A stretch of 64,000 bases of DNA from Candidatus Nitrosopelagicus sp. (GCA_028343435.1 JAOLYM010000004.1:1-64000); one strand, 5' to 3'; shown: positions 36,289-46,123, counted from the first letter of the stretch. Notes: generated by a model from the letters alone, not told the origin. Numbers and translations: made by a program.

Positions 36289-37128
36289 TCATGCTTTTCT
36301 AAATGTAATTTCTTGTGAATTTTTATATGATTCAACAGTACCTACATCTATTTCATCTTCGTTTTTATTTAATGTAATTGCTAGAACTTGATGTTTTTCT
36401 TTTATTAAATTTTGAATTGCATCTGTTAATTGAAATTCACTTCCTTTCCCTTTTTTTATTTTTTTAAGACTTGAAAAAATTTCAGATTTAAAATAATATA
36501 ATGGTAAAATTCCGAACTCTGATTTTGGTTTTTCTGGTTTTTCTATTACTTCTTTAACTGTGAATGAGTTTTTTGATATTTTTCCCACAGTTGGTACACC
36601 ATATTTTTTAGAATTTTTAATTTTTTTACAAAGTAAAATTGCTTTCGCATCAGGATTTTTCTTTGCTGCATCAATTAATCTTGTTATAGGGTGTTTTGAA
36701 TGACTTAATATTGTTACATCTCCTGCATGAACTATAAAATCCTCTTTTCCAACATATCTTTCTGCACGTTTTACTGCATCACCAAAACCTAGTGGCCTAT
36801 TTTGATTAATCCAAACTAAATGTGATTTTTCTAATTTTTTATAGAAATTTGTTATAAATTTTTTATAATCTCCAGTTAATTCCTTCAAGTATGTTTCATG
36901 TGGTGTGAAATGATCTTCGATAGATCTTTTTTCTCTACCCACGACAAAACAGTAATCTCTAAAATTCATAGAATATAGCTGTTCATAGATATATTGTAAC
37001 AATGGTAGAACTACTCGATTATTTGTAAAAGCTCTGGAAAAAATCGGCATCATTTCTTTTGGCATCTCTTTAGTAAATGGAAGTAATCTTGTTCCTTTCC
37101 CAGCTGCTGTAATTACTACTTTAGTCAC
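36289..37128 (-). CDS. galU: UTP-glucose-1-phosphate uridylyltransferase
   Basis: The 279-residue nucleotidyltransferase starts VVITAAGKGTRLLPFTKEMPKEMMP, the GalU signature, and has VVGREKRSIEDHF and VEKPEKPKSEFG. It makes UDP-glucose from UTP and glucose 1-phosphate. It is the first gene of a minus-strand run with the dehydrogenase, methyltransferase and epimerase genes, so UDP-glucose to UDP-glucuronate is a likely local pathway. Confidence 0.92.
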   Translation of the reverse strand: MTKVVITAAGKGTRLLPFTKEMPKEMMPIFSRAFTNNRVVLPLLQYIYEQLYSMNFRDYCFVVGREKRSIEDHFTPHETYLKELTGDYKKFITNFYKKLEKSHLVWINQNRPLGFGDAVKRAERYVGKEDFIVHAGDVTILSHSKHPITRLIDAAKKNPDAKAILLCKKIKNSKKYGVPTVGKISKNSFTVKEVIEKPEKPKSEFGILPLYYFKSEIFSSLKKIKKGKGSEFQLTDAIQNLIKEKHQVLAITLNKNEDEIDVGTVESYKNSQEITFRKA

Positions 37129-37241
37129 AAAAATCCATTCTTTGTCTAATCATTAAGCTTTTAAAATTTTGGAATAATAGCTATCATTACAAAATTATAA
37201 TAGGTAAAAATAGGTTCAAAATACAAGCATCTGTGATATCA

Positions 37242-38612
37242 ATGTCAAAAATGAAAATTAATATGAATAATCATGATGAAGTTTTAAAGGCATTAGAGTC
37301 ACGTGCACTGCGCGTCTGTGTTATAGGTATCGGAAGAATTGGTCTTCCTACAGCACTATCTTTTGCAAAATCTGGTTTGGAGACAATTGGTGTTGATATT
37401 AATAAAATTCTTGTTGATAACATCAATTTAGGAAAATTTCCTTTGAAAGATGAACCTGGATATGATGAAATATTTGATAATGTTATAAAAAATAAAAAAT
37501 TTTCCGCAACTACCAATATTGAAGATGCAGTTTCCAATTCTGATCTAATTCTTCTATCATTGCCAACACCTATGGATGAAAATAATATTCCAGATTATTC
37601 TGCATTAAGAATTGTTGCTTCACAATTATCTGATATACTATCTCCAAATTCATTGGTAATTGTTGAAAGCACAATAGAACCTGGATTTATTGAAGATGAA
37701 ATGGTATCTCTTATATCAAAATCAGGAAGATTAGACGTAGAAAATAATTTCTTTATTGGTGTATGCCCAGAAAATGCTAATCCTGGAGAAATCTTACATG
37801 ATTTTACAAATTTACCAAGATTAGTTGGAGGAATAAATCCTGATATATCAAAAATAATCAAATTAATCTATAATTTTGTTTTTGCAGTTGAACTTGTTGA
37901 AATGCCTAACTGTAAAACTGCAAATGCTGTAAAATTAACAACGAATGTTTTTCGTGATATCAATATTGCTTTTGTTAGTGAACTAGCTCTTATGTTTGAA
38001 AAACTTGGAATTGATACAAATGCAGTTTTAGAAGCTGCCCAGAAAAAATATAATTTTCAAGTTCATTACCCTGGTTCTGGTGTTGGAGGCCCATGTCTTC
38101 CAATTAATTCATATCAATTACTAAATACTGCAAAACGTATAGGTTCTAATCTTAGTATTATTGAATCTGGTAGAAAAATAAATGAAAAAATGCCTGAACA
38201 TGTAATTAATTTAGTTAAGAATGCATTTGATGAAATTCATGAATCTTTAGATAAAAGTCATATATTGATACTTGGAATTTCATACAAACCTAATGTAAAA
38301 GATATTCAATTAACTCCTGCTGAAGAAATTATTAGAAAATTACAAAATAATGGGGCAGTTGTTCATATTTATGATCCATATTTTATTGGAAGCGAAGCTT
38401 TTGATATAAAAATTGAAAATAATATTAAAGATATTATCTCTAAAGTTGATGCAACCATTATTGTAACAGCACACGATGAATTCAAAAAATTAGATATTTT
38501 GTTATTCAAAGAAATGAAACATCCTATACTCATAGACACAAGAGGAATTATTGATCCTGTTATTGCTAAACACCGGCAATTAGTTTTTAGAGGATTGGGA
38601 CGTGGAATTTAA
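37242..38612 (+). CDS. Nucleotide-sugar dehydrogenase (WecC/TviB type)
   Basis: The product has VIGIGRIGLPTALSFAKSG (NAD site), LPTPMDENNIPDYSAL and the catalytic Cys in SGVGGPCLPINSYQL near residue 285. This is the family oxidising UDP-ManNAc, UDP-GlcNAc or related sugars to uronic acids. GTG at 37233 would add three residues; ATG 37242 is preferred. It is divergent from galU. The next gene begins inside its last codons. Confidence 0.9.
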   Translation: MSKMKINMNNHDEVLKALESRALRVCVIGIGRIGLPTALSFAKSGLETIGVDINKILVDNINLGKFPLKDEPGYDEIFDNVIKNKKFSATTNIEDAVSNSDLILLSLPTPMDENNIPDYSALRIVASQLSDILSPNSLVIVESTIEPGFIEDEMVSLISKSGRLDVENNFFIGVCPENANPGEILHDFTNLPRLVGGINPDISKIIKLIYNFVFAVELVEMPNCKTANAVKLTTNVFRDINIAFVSELALMFEKLGIDTNAVLEAAQKKYNFQVHYPGSGVGGPCLPINSYQLLNTAKRIGSNLSIIESGRKINEKMPEHVINLVKNAFDEIHESLDKSHILILGISYKPNVKDIQLTPAEEIIRKLQNNGAVVHIYDPYFIGSEAFDIKIENNIKDIISKVDATIIVTAHDEFKKLDILLFKEMKHPILIDTRGIIDPVIAKHRQLVFRGLGRGI

Positions 38613-39804
38613 CACTTCGTCAATTACCGATATCTTAACACTTCGTTATGATCCTTCATTAACTCCTAATTTACCAAAAAAATCATGGAATGATTTCATA
38701 ACAAATAATGAAAGTCCAAATTTGGATTCTATTGAAAATCTAATTTCTAAAAATATAAAACAAAATCTAGAAAACTTTAAGATAAAAAAATTATGTATTG
38801 CGCTTAGCGGTGGTGTTGATTCAACTTTAATTCTTGCATCAATTAGAAAAATTTTTCCAGATTTAGAGATTGAAGCTATTTCTATAAAATTTGCAAATAG
38901 TGTCGATGAAACTACCACTGCGGCTAAAATTGCTGAAACATTTCAAGCTAATCATCATATCATTGAATTAGAAAATTATCTCTCTGAACTTCCAAATGCA
39001 ATTTCTAAAGTTCAATTACCTTTCTGGGATCTTCATTGGTATTATGTAACAAAAAAATCATCTACTATTTCCAACATGCTTGCGTCGGGTGATGGTGGAG
39101 ATGAAATTTTTTCTGGATATACCTTCAGATATAAAAAATTTCTTTCCTTAACAAATTCAAATTCAAGTCCTACTGAAAAAGTCAAAGCTTACTTGTCATG
39201 TCATGAAAGAGATCGTGTTGATGATCAGGAATTAATTTTTCAAAATAAATCAAATTTTTCTTGGAATTCAATATATGATCACCTATTACCCTATTTTGAT
39301 AATTCATTATCTGGATTAGAACAGGTTTTCCTTGCTGATTACAATGGAAAATTACTATACAATTTCAATCCAATCAATTCCAGAATTGCAGAAAAATTCA
39401 ACACACAAATTTTAACACCACTTCTTAATGAAGAGCTAATTTCATATGGATTAAAACTCCCGACAAAATTCAAATATGATGCATCTAGAAATATTGGAAA
39501 ATTACCTTTACGTTCACTTCTTGATAGATATCATGCATCTTCATTAATTTCTAAAGAAAAACTTGGATTCAATGTTAATACTATTAATTTATGGAACACT
39601 TATGGACACAAAATTTGTAAAGAATTTTTTGATAATTCTAGAATTGTAAAAGATGGTTGGATTAATGGTGAATGGATTAAAAAACATATTGATAATGCAT
39701 CTTTACCTATCAATTACATCAATAAATTTCTTGGATTACTTGCATTTGAAATTTGGTATAGAATATTTGTTACAAAAGAAATGAATGAAAATACAAAATT
39801 ATAA
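38602..39804 (+). CDS. Asparagine synthase-like (PP-loop) protein without glutaminase domain
   Basis: This 400-residue protein carries the synthase half of AsnB: SGGVDS at residues 69-74, LASGDGGDEIFSGY and LDRYHASSLISKEKLGFN. The N-terminal Cys-dependent glutaminase domain is missing, so it would use free ammonia or another amine. In glycan clusters such proteins amidate uronic acids (WbpS type), and uronic acid makers lie directly upstream. GTG start, 11-bp overlap with the dehydrogenase gene. Confidence 0.78.
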   Translation: MEFNTSSITDILTLRYDPSLTPNLPKKSWNDFITNNESPNLDSIENLISKNIKQNLENFKIKKLCIALSGGVDSTLILASIRKIFPDLEIEAISIKFANSVDETTTAAKIAETFQANHHIIELENYLSELPNAISKVQLPFWDLHWYYVTKKSSTISNMLASGDGGDEIFSGYTFRYKKFLSLTNSNSSPTEKVKAYLSCHERDRVDDQELIFQNKSNFSWNSIYDHLLPYFDNSLSGLEQVFLADYNGKLLYNFNPINSRIAEKFNTQILTPLLNEELISYGLKLPTKFKYDASRNIGKLPLRSLLDRYHASSLISKEKLGFNVNTINLWNTYGHKICKEFFDNSRIVKDGWINGEWIKKHIDNASLPINYINKFLGLLAFEIWYRIFVTKEMNENTKL

Positions 39805-40137
39805 TTTTTCTTTATTGGATATGACAATTGCTATTGCATAATCTCCATCATGTGACATTGATACTTTAAACTTAAACCCTTTTGTAGAAATTTTTACATT
39901 AGGTTTATCATTTTCATAGTATGTTGTAATATCTGATAATTTTATTTTTTCCTCTATTGATTTCATAGTTGCCTCTTTTATTGCAAATTTACCGGCAAAA
40001 TGTTTGTATGGTTCATTAAATTTTAAACAATATTTAATTTCGTTATTAGAAAAATTTTTTTCATAAAAAGATTTATTCTTATAATAAGGAATTTTTTCAA
40101 ATCTACTTGTTTGAACAAGATCAATTCCTACATTCAT
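39799..40137 (-). CDS. acpS: Holo-ACP synthase (4'-phosphopantetheinyl transferase)
   Basis: The 112-residue protein shows all AcpS landmarks: MNVGIDLVQTSRF with the magnesium-binding Asp6, FAGKFAIKEATMKS with the catalytic Glu/Lys, and VSMSHDGDYAIA. It moves phosphopantetheine from CoA to the serine of an acyl carrier protein. It is the last gene of a four-gene operon that includes the ACP. AcpS and ACP are not expected in archaea, which lack fatty-acid synthase. Confidence 0.88.
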   Translation of the reverse strand: MNVGIDLVQTSRFEKIPYYKNKSFYEKNFSNNEIKYCLKFNEPYKHFAGKFAIKEATMKSIEEKIKLSDITTYYENDKPNVKISTKGFKFKVSMSHDGDYAIAIVISNKEKL

Positions 40138-40541
40138 TTCTTTTTTTCAGCTAATTCAATTAAATTACAATTTGTATTTTTCATATTTAGTAAAATAAAT
40201 GAAATTAATCTTCCTTCAAATCCTTCTATTGGCTCAACAATCACTCTTCCACCATTATCTTTCATTTTTTTTGTCTCTTTAACTATGTCATCAACTTCGA
40301 AACATAGATGGTGAAAACCTCCTCCTGATTCAGAAATTTTTTTAACTGGAGAATTGTTTCCTACAGGTTCAATTAATTCAATATAGATGTCGGATGTTTT
40401 CAAAAAACACACATTAACTTTTTGAGATTCCACTAACATCGGAATAGATGTTTTTTCAAATTTCAAATATCTAGATAATTCTCCAAGAGATGTTTGAATA
40501 TTGTTTACAATAATTCCTATATGATGTAGTTTCATTTTCAA
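40134..40541 (-). CDS. VOC-superfamily protein (methylmalonyl-CoA epimerase-like)
   Basis: The 135-residue protein has paired beta-alpha-beta VOC modules: KLHHIGIIVNNIQTSLGEL, IYIELIEPVG, GFHHLCFEVDDI and CNLIELAEKK, providing His/Glu/His/Glu metal ligands as in methylmalonyl-CoA epimerase. Because it sits between acpS and the ACP with 4-bp overlaps on both sides, it more likely acts on an ACP-bound acid than on CoA esters of central metabolism. Confidence 0.75.
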   Translation of the reverse strand: MKMKLHHIGIIVNNIQTSLGELSRYLKFEKTSIPMLVESQKVNVCFLKTSDIYIELIEPVGNNSPVKKISESGGGFHHLCFEVDDIVKETKKMKDNGGRVIVEPIEGFEGRLISFILLNMKNTNCNLIELAEKKK

Positions 40542-40771
40542 ACATCAATCCCATGTTTTTTCAAAATTTCTTTAAAATCTTCAACTTTTTTAATTTCTAG
40601 TGTTTCATCAAGATCAAACTTTATATTAAATTCATTTTCAAGTTCATCCAATAACACATAAAAATTAAAAGAATCCCATTCTTCTAAATTTTCAGGACTA
40701 GTTTCATCATTGATTTTACTACTTTCAACATTGAATACTTTTGATATAATTTGATATAATTTTTCATTCAT
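40538..40771 (-). CDS. Acyl carrier protein
   Basis: This 77-residue acidic helical protein has the carrier core LEEWDSFNFYVLLDELENEFNI, with Ser34 in the DS motif as phosphopantetheine site. The final residues VEDFKEILKKHGI are typical of ACP helix 4. It starts 8 bp before the end of the FkbH-like gene and its stop overlaps the VOC gene, so all four genes are cotranslated. It carries an unknown acyl group. Confidence 0.86.
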   Translation of the reverse strand: MNEKLYQIISKVFNVESSKINDETSPENLEEWDSFNFYVLLDELENEFNIKFDLDETLEIKKVEDFKEILKKHGIDV

Positions 40772-42518
40772 TTTTTATCACCTTGATATGTTCTGGTTTA
40801 TTTATTGTATTATCCGTATTAAAAACCCAAAAATCTTCTTCTAAAGAAAAACCGAAATTCTCATAAAAATTCTTAGCTGGTTTATTTTTTTGAGTTGGAA
40901 TAAATTTTCCTTTTATTATCTTCACATTTTGTTTTCTAGCTTTTTCAATAATTTCGCTCAACATACTATCTTCAATGCCACGCCCAATTATTCTACAACT
41001 TAGTAGAAATGTGTCAATTATCCATTCATTCTCTTTTTTTTCAACAATATATGCGCCTGTAATTCCATTATCTCCAAACTTATCCTTAACCTCTGCACAT
41101 TCAACAATTTTATTTTCATCTTTTGAAAATAATTCTATTTCATTTTCTTTGTAACGTTTTGTCGTTAAATTAAATTGATTAGTTTTTAATGTTAATTGAG
41201 AAATTCTTGAAATTGAAAAATTATCTGCCTTCTTAATTTTAATTTCTATATCCATTTTTTTAAGAAATTCATTAAAATCTCCAACTTCATTTTTAAATTC
41301 ATTTCTTTCTTGTTGTTGTGAATACATATCCCTTCGTTTCAGATCTTCATCTGTAATTTTTATTAATTCAAAAACATTCAATTCAGTGAGAATTTTTGGA
41401 TATATTGATGAATCAGTAGGTAAATCAACAACTAAGATATCACTTAGCTGATTTTTTACAAACTCTCGATTAATTTGATCATCATCAAAAAATACTAAAC
41501 TATCAATTCCTATATTCAATTCTTTTGAAATCTCACGTAAATTACTTACTTTATCATTCCAATTAATTTTGATAGAGCTAAAATTTTCTCTTCGCAAGAT
41601 CATGTTTGGATGTTCGTTAATTACTTTAATTGCATCGTCAAAATTATTTTTACTATTTATAGCTAAAATTATCCCTCTTTGATTTAATGCTAATAATCTT
41701 TTTTGAAATTCTACAAATGATCTTCCTATTGGATCATCCCCTAATTTTATTTTATCAAAACCATCTTCTCCAATGACGCCACCCCATAATGTATTATCTA
41801 AATCTAAAACAATACATTTTTTTGTAGAACCTGTTATGGCATTTACAAATTTCATTAGTTCATCAATAAATTTTGGAATAAATTCAATTGATATTTTCAT
41901 ATCTCCAGAAAAATATTGTTTATAATTAAAAATATTTTCTTCGCCATATTTCTGAATAAATTCATTAAAATCTAATATGGATACTAAATCCTCATTTTTA
42001 ATTTCTAATTTTATTTTTTCATTAATATTTTTTACAATTTGTTTTAGACCAAATTCTTGCTTTTGTTCATTTATTCCATATGGTGAATACGTTGGAATTT
42101 GTAAATCTGAAAAAATAACATGTGATTTTGAATGATTTATTATAGTTTTGATTAAATTAGTTATTTCTCTAACCTTATTTTTGACAAATTCTTTTTTTTC
42201 TAATTCCGATAATGAATATGGAGTAAAAAATATTTCACCTAGAACATGTCTGACATCTAGAATTAAAAATGTGATATCTGGTTTAAATTCATAAAATTTT
42301 GAATCCTTTTTTAAAATTTCTTGATTATATTGATTATAATTTGAATTGTATGTCCTACATGCAATTTTTTTTTGATGGCATTTTACACGAATTGTTTCCT
42401 CATAACCATTTATTGTGGAACTTCCTAAAATCGCAATACGTATTTTCTTTTCAAAATTATCTGTTTTGATATTTTTTGCCTCATTCAAAAAATATGACAA
42501 ATTTTCATTTTTCCCCAA
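40764..42518 (-). CDS. FkbH-like protein (SGNH-like, HAD-IIIC and GNAT parts)
   Basis: The 584-residue protein resembles FkbH/OzmB enzymes: an N-terminal SGNH-like part (AILGSSTINGYEE, residues 29-41), a HAD-IIIC core with LDLDNTLWGGVIGEDG (nucleophile D239, D241) and FFDDDQINREFV, and a C-terminal GNAT-like segment (FLLSCRIIGRGIEDSML). In bacteria FkbH takes 1,3-bisphosphoglycerate and loads a glyceryl group onto ACP. It is the first gene of the ACP operon. Here it may provide a glycerate-type substituent for a surface glycan; this use is inference. Confidence 0.85.
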   Translation of the reverse strand: MGKNENLSYFLNEAKNIKTDNFEKKIRIAILGSSTINGYEETIRVKCHQKKIACRTYNSNYNQYNQEILKKDSKFYEFKPDITFLILDVRHVLGEIFFTPYSLSELEKKEFVKNKVREITNLIKTIINHSKSHVIFSDLQIPTYSPYGINEQKQEFGLKQIVKNINEKIKLEIKNEDLVSILDFNEFIQKYGEENIFNYKQYFSGDMKISIEFIPKFIDELMKFVNAITGSTKKCIVLDLDNTLWGGVIGEDGFDKIKLGDDPIGRSFVEFQKRLLALNQRGIILAINSKNNFDDAIKVINEHPNMILRRENFSSIKINWNDKVSNLREISKELNIGIDSLVFFDDDQINREFVKNQLSDILVVDLPTDSSIYPKILTELNVFELIKITDEDLKRRDMYSQQQERNEFKNEVGDFNEFLKKMDIEIKIKKADNFSISRISQLTLKTNQFNLTTKRYKENEIELFSKDENKIVECAEVKDKFGDNGITGAYIVEKKENEWIIDTFLLSCRIIGRGIEDSMLSEIIEKARKQNVKIIKGKFIPTQKNKPAKNFYENFGFSLEEDFWVFNTDNTINKPEHIKVIKNE

Positions 42519-42604
42519 GTTATTATCTAAAATATCTGCTTGAATTTAGAATTTATCACACAAGGTTACTATTCATCTATTATATCTGAAATAATTAATT
42601 GAAA

Positions 42605-43501
42605 ATGAGCATGACTGAAAAAATTCTTGTTATAGGGGGAAGTGGATTATTAGGTTATTATTTAAAACAGAATTTAACTGACGCTGATGTATATTCCACC
42701 TATAAACAAAATAAATTAGATTTTAAAAAAGCAAATTTTCTTGATATAACTAATAAGAATAATTTAGAAAAAATATTTGAAAAAATTAAACCAAATGTTA
42801 TTTTTCATACTGCAGCAATAACGGATCTAGATTGGTGTGAAAAACATGAAAAGGAAACATATGCACTAAATACTAATCCAATTAAAAATATTACCAATTT
42901 GGCAAAGAGATATAATTCAAAATTAATTTTTATATCAACCGATTCTGTTTTTGATGGAAAGTTAGGTGGTTATCAAGAAACTGATCCTCTAAATTCAATT
43001 AATGTTTACAGTAAATCAAAAATTGAAGCTGAAAAAATTATAAAAACACTTGATAATTCATTAATTGTTCGAGGGACCTTTTTTGGAATTAAAAATAATA
43101 AAGAATCATTTATTTCATATTTATTAAAACAATTAAAAAATAATAAAGAAATTAATGTTCCTAAAGACAAAATTAGTAATGGATTATTTGTAAATGATTT
43201 TGCAAAAATTTTGGTAGAAATGCACTATAAGAAACTCTCAGGGGTATTTCATATCGGTAGTTCTGATTATGTAAATAATTTTGAATTTGCAAAAAAAATT
43301 GCTAATGTTTTTGGATATGAAAAAGATTTAATCCATGAAACTTTATTTAGAGAGATTTTTCATGAAAAAAACCTAATTGCAAAACGTCCATTAAATACGA
43401 CATTAAATACAAAAAAAATATCTGCCCTAATTAAAATGCCCAATTTTAAAGATGTAATAAATTCATTTTATGAAAATACTAATTTACGTTCAATCCTTTG
43501 A
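42605..43501 (+). CDS. dTDP-4-dehydrorhamnose reductase-like SDR
   Basis: The product starts KILVIGGSGLLGYYLKQNL, with the RmlD landmarks HTAAITDLDWCEKH, FISTDSVFDG and the YxxxK motif in YSKSKIEAE. It reduces a 4-keto deoxysugar nucleotide, or a similar compound. RmlA, B and C are not in the window. TTG 42599 is an alternative start, but ATG 42605 is more likely. It is divergent from the FkbH-like gene. Confidence 0.85.
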   Translation: MSMTEKILVIGGSGLLGYYLKQNLTDADVYSTYKQNKLDFKKANFLDITNKNNLEKIFEKIKPNVIFHTAAITDLDWCEKHEKETYALNTNPIKNITNLAKRYNSKLIFISTDSVFDGKLGGYQETDPLNSINVYSKSKIEAEKIIKTLDNSLIVRGTFFGIKNNKESFISYLLKQLKNNKEINVPKDKISNGLFVNDFAKILVEMHYKKLSGVFHIGSSDYVNNFEFAKKIANVFGYEKDLIHETLFREIFHEKNLIAKRPLNTTLNTKKISALIKMPNFKDVINSFYENTNLRSIL

Positions 43502-43610
43502 TATGAATTTCATTTTTAATTTTTAGTAGTCAAGAATTGTTCGTCATTACTCAACTTGTCACATCTGTTTGATTAGAAATATTTAGATAGATTAGATCAA
43601 TCTCTCGATT

Positions 43611-44156
43611 GTGAGTCATTACAAAGAACTAACTGAAAATGCCTTTAAAATCAATGAGCAAGAATTAATGAAATATCATGGATATTCTGGATTGGGTGGA
43701 AAAATTAAACTTCGTTTTAATTATGTACGTTCATGGATACACCATTCATTGGCATTCTCATCAACACATTCTGGATTTGCAATTAAAATGCAAAAACTAA
43801 GAGGAGTAAAAATTGGAAAAAACTGCCATTTCAATCCATATGTATTGATTGATCTAATTTATCCTGAACTTATTTCAATTGGAGATAATGTAACATTGGG
43901 ATCTTACTCTATGCTGTTTGCTCATAGTAATCCTACTGCCAATTTATTTTTAAAAAAAGGAGAATATCCACGTAAAGTCGCTGAAATTAACATAAAATCT
44001 GGTGCTGTAATTAATCCTGGCGCAATAATTACTTCTGGTGTTACTATTGGAGAAAATTCTATAATATCTCCAGGAAGTGTTGTCACTCAAGATGTTCCAG
44101 ATTATTGTGTTGTGGTTGGGAATCCTGCTAGAATAGTAAAAAAAATTAATCATTAG
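43611..44156 (+). CDS. Hexapeptide-repeat acyltransferase
   Basis: This 181-residue protein has an N-terminal helical part and a left-handed beta-helix (about 75-175: IGDNVTLGSYSMLFAHS, INIKSGAVINPGAIITSG, IGENSIISPGSVVTQDVP) ending with VVVGNPARIVKKI, the usual CoA-dependent sugar O-acetyltransferase tail. GTG start. Followed after 3 bp by a deacetylase gene, so acetyl addition and removal are encoded together. Confidence 0.87.
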   Translation: MSHYKELTENAFKINEQELMKYHGYSGLGGKIKLRFNYVRSWIHHSLAFSSTHSGFAIKMQKLRGVKIGKNCHFNPYVLIDLIYPELISIGDNVTLGSYSMLFAHSNPTANLFLKKGEYPRKVAEINIKSGAVINPGAIITSGVTIGENSIISPGSVVTQDVPDYCVVVGNPARIVKKINH

Positions 44157-44159
44157 TTG

Positions 44160-44999
44160 ATGAATTTGAATTTATTAGGTATTGATTTTGAGGATTGGTA
44201 TCATCCACAGCTTGTACAACCATTTGTTAAACATCTAAAACATGAATCAAAAATGTTTCAAGGTTTGGATAAAATCATAGAGTTATTAAGAAAAACTGAA
44301 ACTACTGCAACATTTTTCATGGTTGGAGAATTACTTGAATCGCATCCTTCTATGCTTGATAAAATACTTGAAAATGGACATGAAATTAGTTTTCATACAC
44401 TAAATCATTCAAATCTCAATAATTCAACCAAAGAAAAATTCCTTGACGAATTAGATATTTTTAGAAAACTCACAAATGGTCGATCAAATGGATTTCGTGC
44501 TCCAACATTTTCTATAAATTCCAATACATCTTGGGCTATTGATGCATTAATTGAAAAAAATTATGTTTATGATAGTAGTATTATGCCAACTAAAACACAA
44601 CTCTATGGATTTAACAATTGTGAATTAGGACCATATAAAATATCAAATTCATCTCTAACTAAAAATGATCCAAATGGCAAATTACTTGAATTTCCATTGA
44701 TGATTGGAAAATTTTTAGGAAAAACATTACCTGTATCAGGGGGATTTTATCTACGTTTTTTGCCTTTACAAACATCATTATCTGCAATTAAAAAATATGA
44801 AAGAAAAAATTTACCATCTTCCATTTATGTCCATTCTTGGGAATTAACTCCTGAATTCATGCCAAAAATTTTATTACCATTGAAAGAAAAATTTGTTACG
44901 TATCATAACATACAAAAAACTTATTCAAGATTAGAACAAATTATTACAAAGTATAAATTCACATCATTTGAAAAATTCATTAAAAATTCTAGCTTTTAG
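44160..44999 (+). CDS. Polysaccharide deacetylase (XrtA-associated type)
   Basis: The 279-residue protein has the NodB-type metal motif GIDFEDWYH, TATFFMVGELLESHP, HEISFHTLNHSN (HxxxH) and FRAPTFSINSNTSW; the late PVSGGFYLRFLPL motif is typical of the exosortase-associated deacetylase subgroup. It removes N-acetyl groups from polysaccharide. TTG at 44157 is possible, but ATG at 44160 is the natural start. Confidence 0.88.
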   Translation: MNLNLLGIDFEDWYHPQLVQPFVKHLKHESKMFQGLDKIIELLRKTETTATFFMVGELLESHPSMLDKILENGHEISFHTLNHSNLNNSTKEKFLDELDIFRKLTNGRSNGFRAPTFSINSNTSWAIDALIEKNYVYDSSIMPTKTQLYGFNNCELGPYKISNSSLTKNDPNGKLLEFPLMIGKFLGKTLPVSGGFYLRFLPLQTSLSAIKKYERKNLPSSIYVHSWELTPEFMPKILLPLKEKFVTYHNIQKTYSRLEQIITKYKFTSFEKFIKNSSF

Positions 45000-45012
45000 A
45001 AAAATTATTTTT

Positions 45013-46002
45013 TTATAATATATTTTTCATCAAACTAACTAAATCATTTACAGCTTGATCATTAGAAAATTTTTTCATTGTATATTTGGTACCCTCTTGT
45101 GCAATTTGTTCCCATTTTGGATTAAGAATATCTGATAAATATTCTTGAAATTTTTCTTGATAATTATTTTCAGTTATGAAAATTGCATTTTCACCATCTC
45201 TATATCCCAAATATTTTCCATTATTCTGTTCAGTTATTTCCATAAATGTTAAACAGCCTGCAGCACTTGTTTCCCAATATTTTATTGTTGGATAAAATGT
45301 TGTAGCAGCTATGGCCGCAGAATATTTGGCTAATAATTCATTATAAGTTAAGGAAGGAAATTTTTTTTCAATTTTTCTAGTATGTGTCACGTAATCCAAA
45401 TCATTAGATAATGTTCGTAGTTTGTAAAAATACCACCCTGATCTTTTAGGATTCAAAATTTTATTTGCTAATCTTGATTTTATTTTATTTTTTCCAAGTG
45501 CGCCTGAATTTAGAATTTTATCTTTTATTCTATTTTTAAAATCATAATTAATATTTTTATAAATCTGAGGTTCTATTCCAAATGTTATTGTCTTATACTT
45601 AAAATCTTTTGAATAAAATTTATAAAAATAATCTTGATGCATGAAATTAAAATAATAATTAATTTTCCATTTTTCATGAAATTGAAATTGATTTTTTCTT
45701 TTTGCCCAATGTGGGTCACCTGTTCTACAAATTACTGGAATTTCTATTTTTTTTATATCGATTAATTCTTCAGGTGTACCATCTGTATTATTATTTGGAA
45801 GAAGAATTATATCAAATTTACCTTTTAATTTAGAGCAATCAAATGTATGTTTTGATGGAAAATATGTTACATCTAAATTTTGATTTCTTTGTAATGCCTT
45901 CATAAAAAAATAATAAGTTGTCTTATCAAAATGATTTTTATTTAAAAAAATATAATTATCTTTGTAAATTAATGCAACTTTTATTTTTTCTTTCATATTC
46001 AA
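45013..46002 (-). CDS. CgeB-like glycosyltransferase
   Basis: The 329-residue protein has a divergent GT-B fold: an N-terminal basic stretch, then in the C-terminal half KYWETSAAGCLTFMEI with GYRDGENAIFITENNYQEKF, which is the spore-protein YkvP/CgeB-like glycosyltransferase signature. It is rich in Lys, Phe and Asn. It is convergent with the deacetylase gene (13 bp apart) and divergent from the 46124 gene. Confidence 0.75.
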   Translation of the reverse strand: MNMKEKIKVALIYKDNYIFLNKNHFDKTTYYFFMKALQRNQNLDVTYFPSKHTFDCSKLKGKFDIILLPNNNTDGTPEELIDIKKIEIPVICRTGDPHWAKRKNQFQFHEKWKINYYFNFMHQDYFYKFYSKDFKYKTITFGIEPQIYKNINYDFKNRIKDKILNSGALGKNKIKSRLANKILNPKRSGWYFYKLRTLSNDLDYVTHTRKIEKKFPSLTYNELLAKYSAAIAATTFYPTIKYWETSAAGCLTFMEITEQNNGKYLGYRDGENAIFITENNYQEKFQEYLSDILNPKWEQIAQEGTKYTMKKFSNDQAVNDLVSLMKNIL

Positions 46003-46123
46003 GTATATCTAATTATAATTAAATACATTCCGTAGAATCAATATTTTATAAATTTCAAGATATGATTCTGACACAATATATCTATATGACACAAAAATAC
46101 ATCATAATTACAAGTACTTTAAA

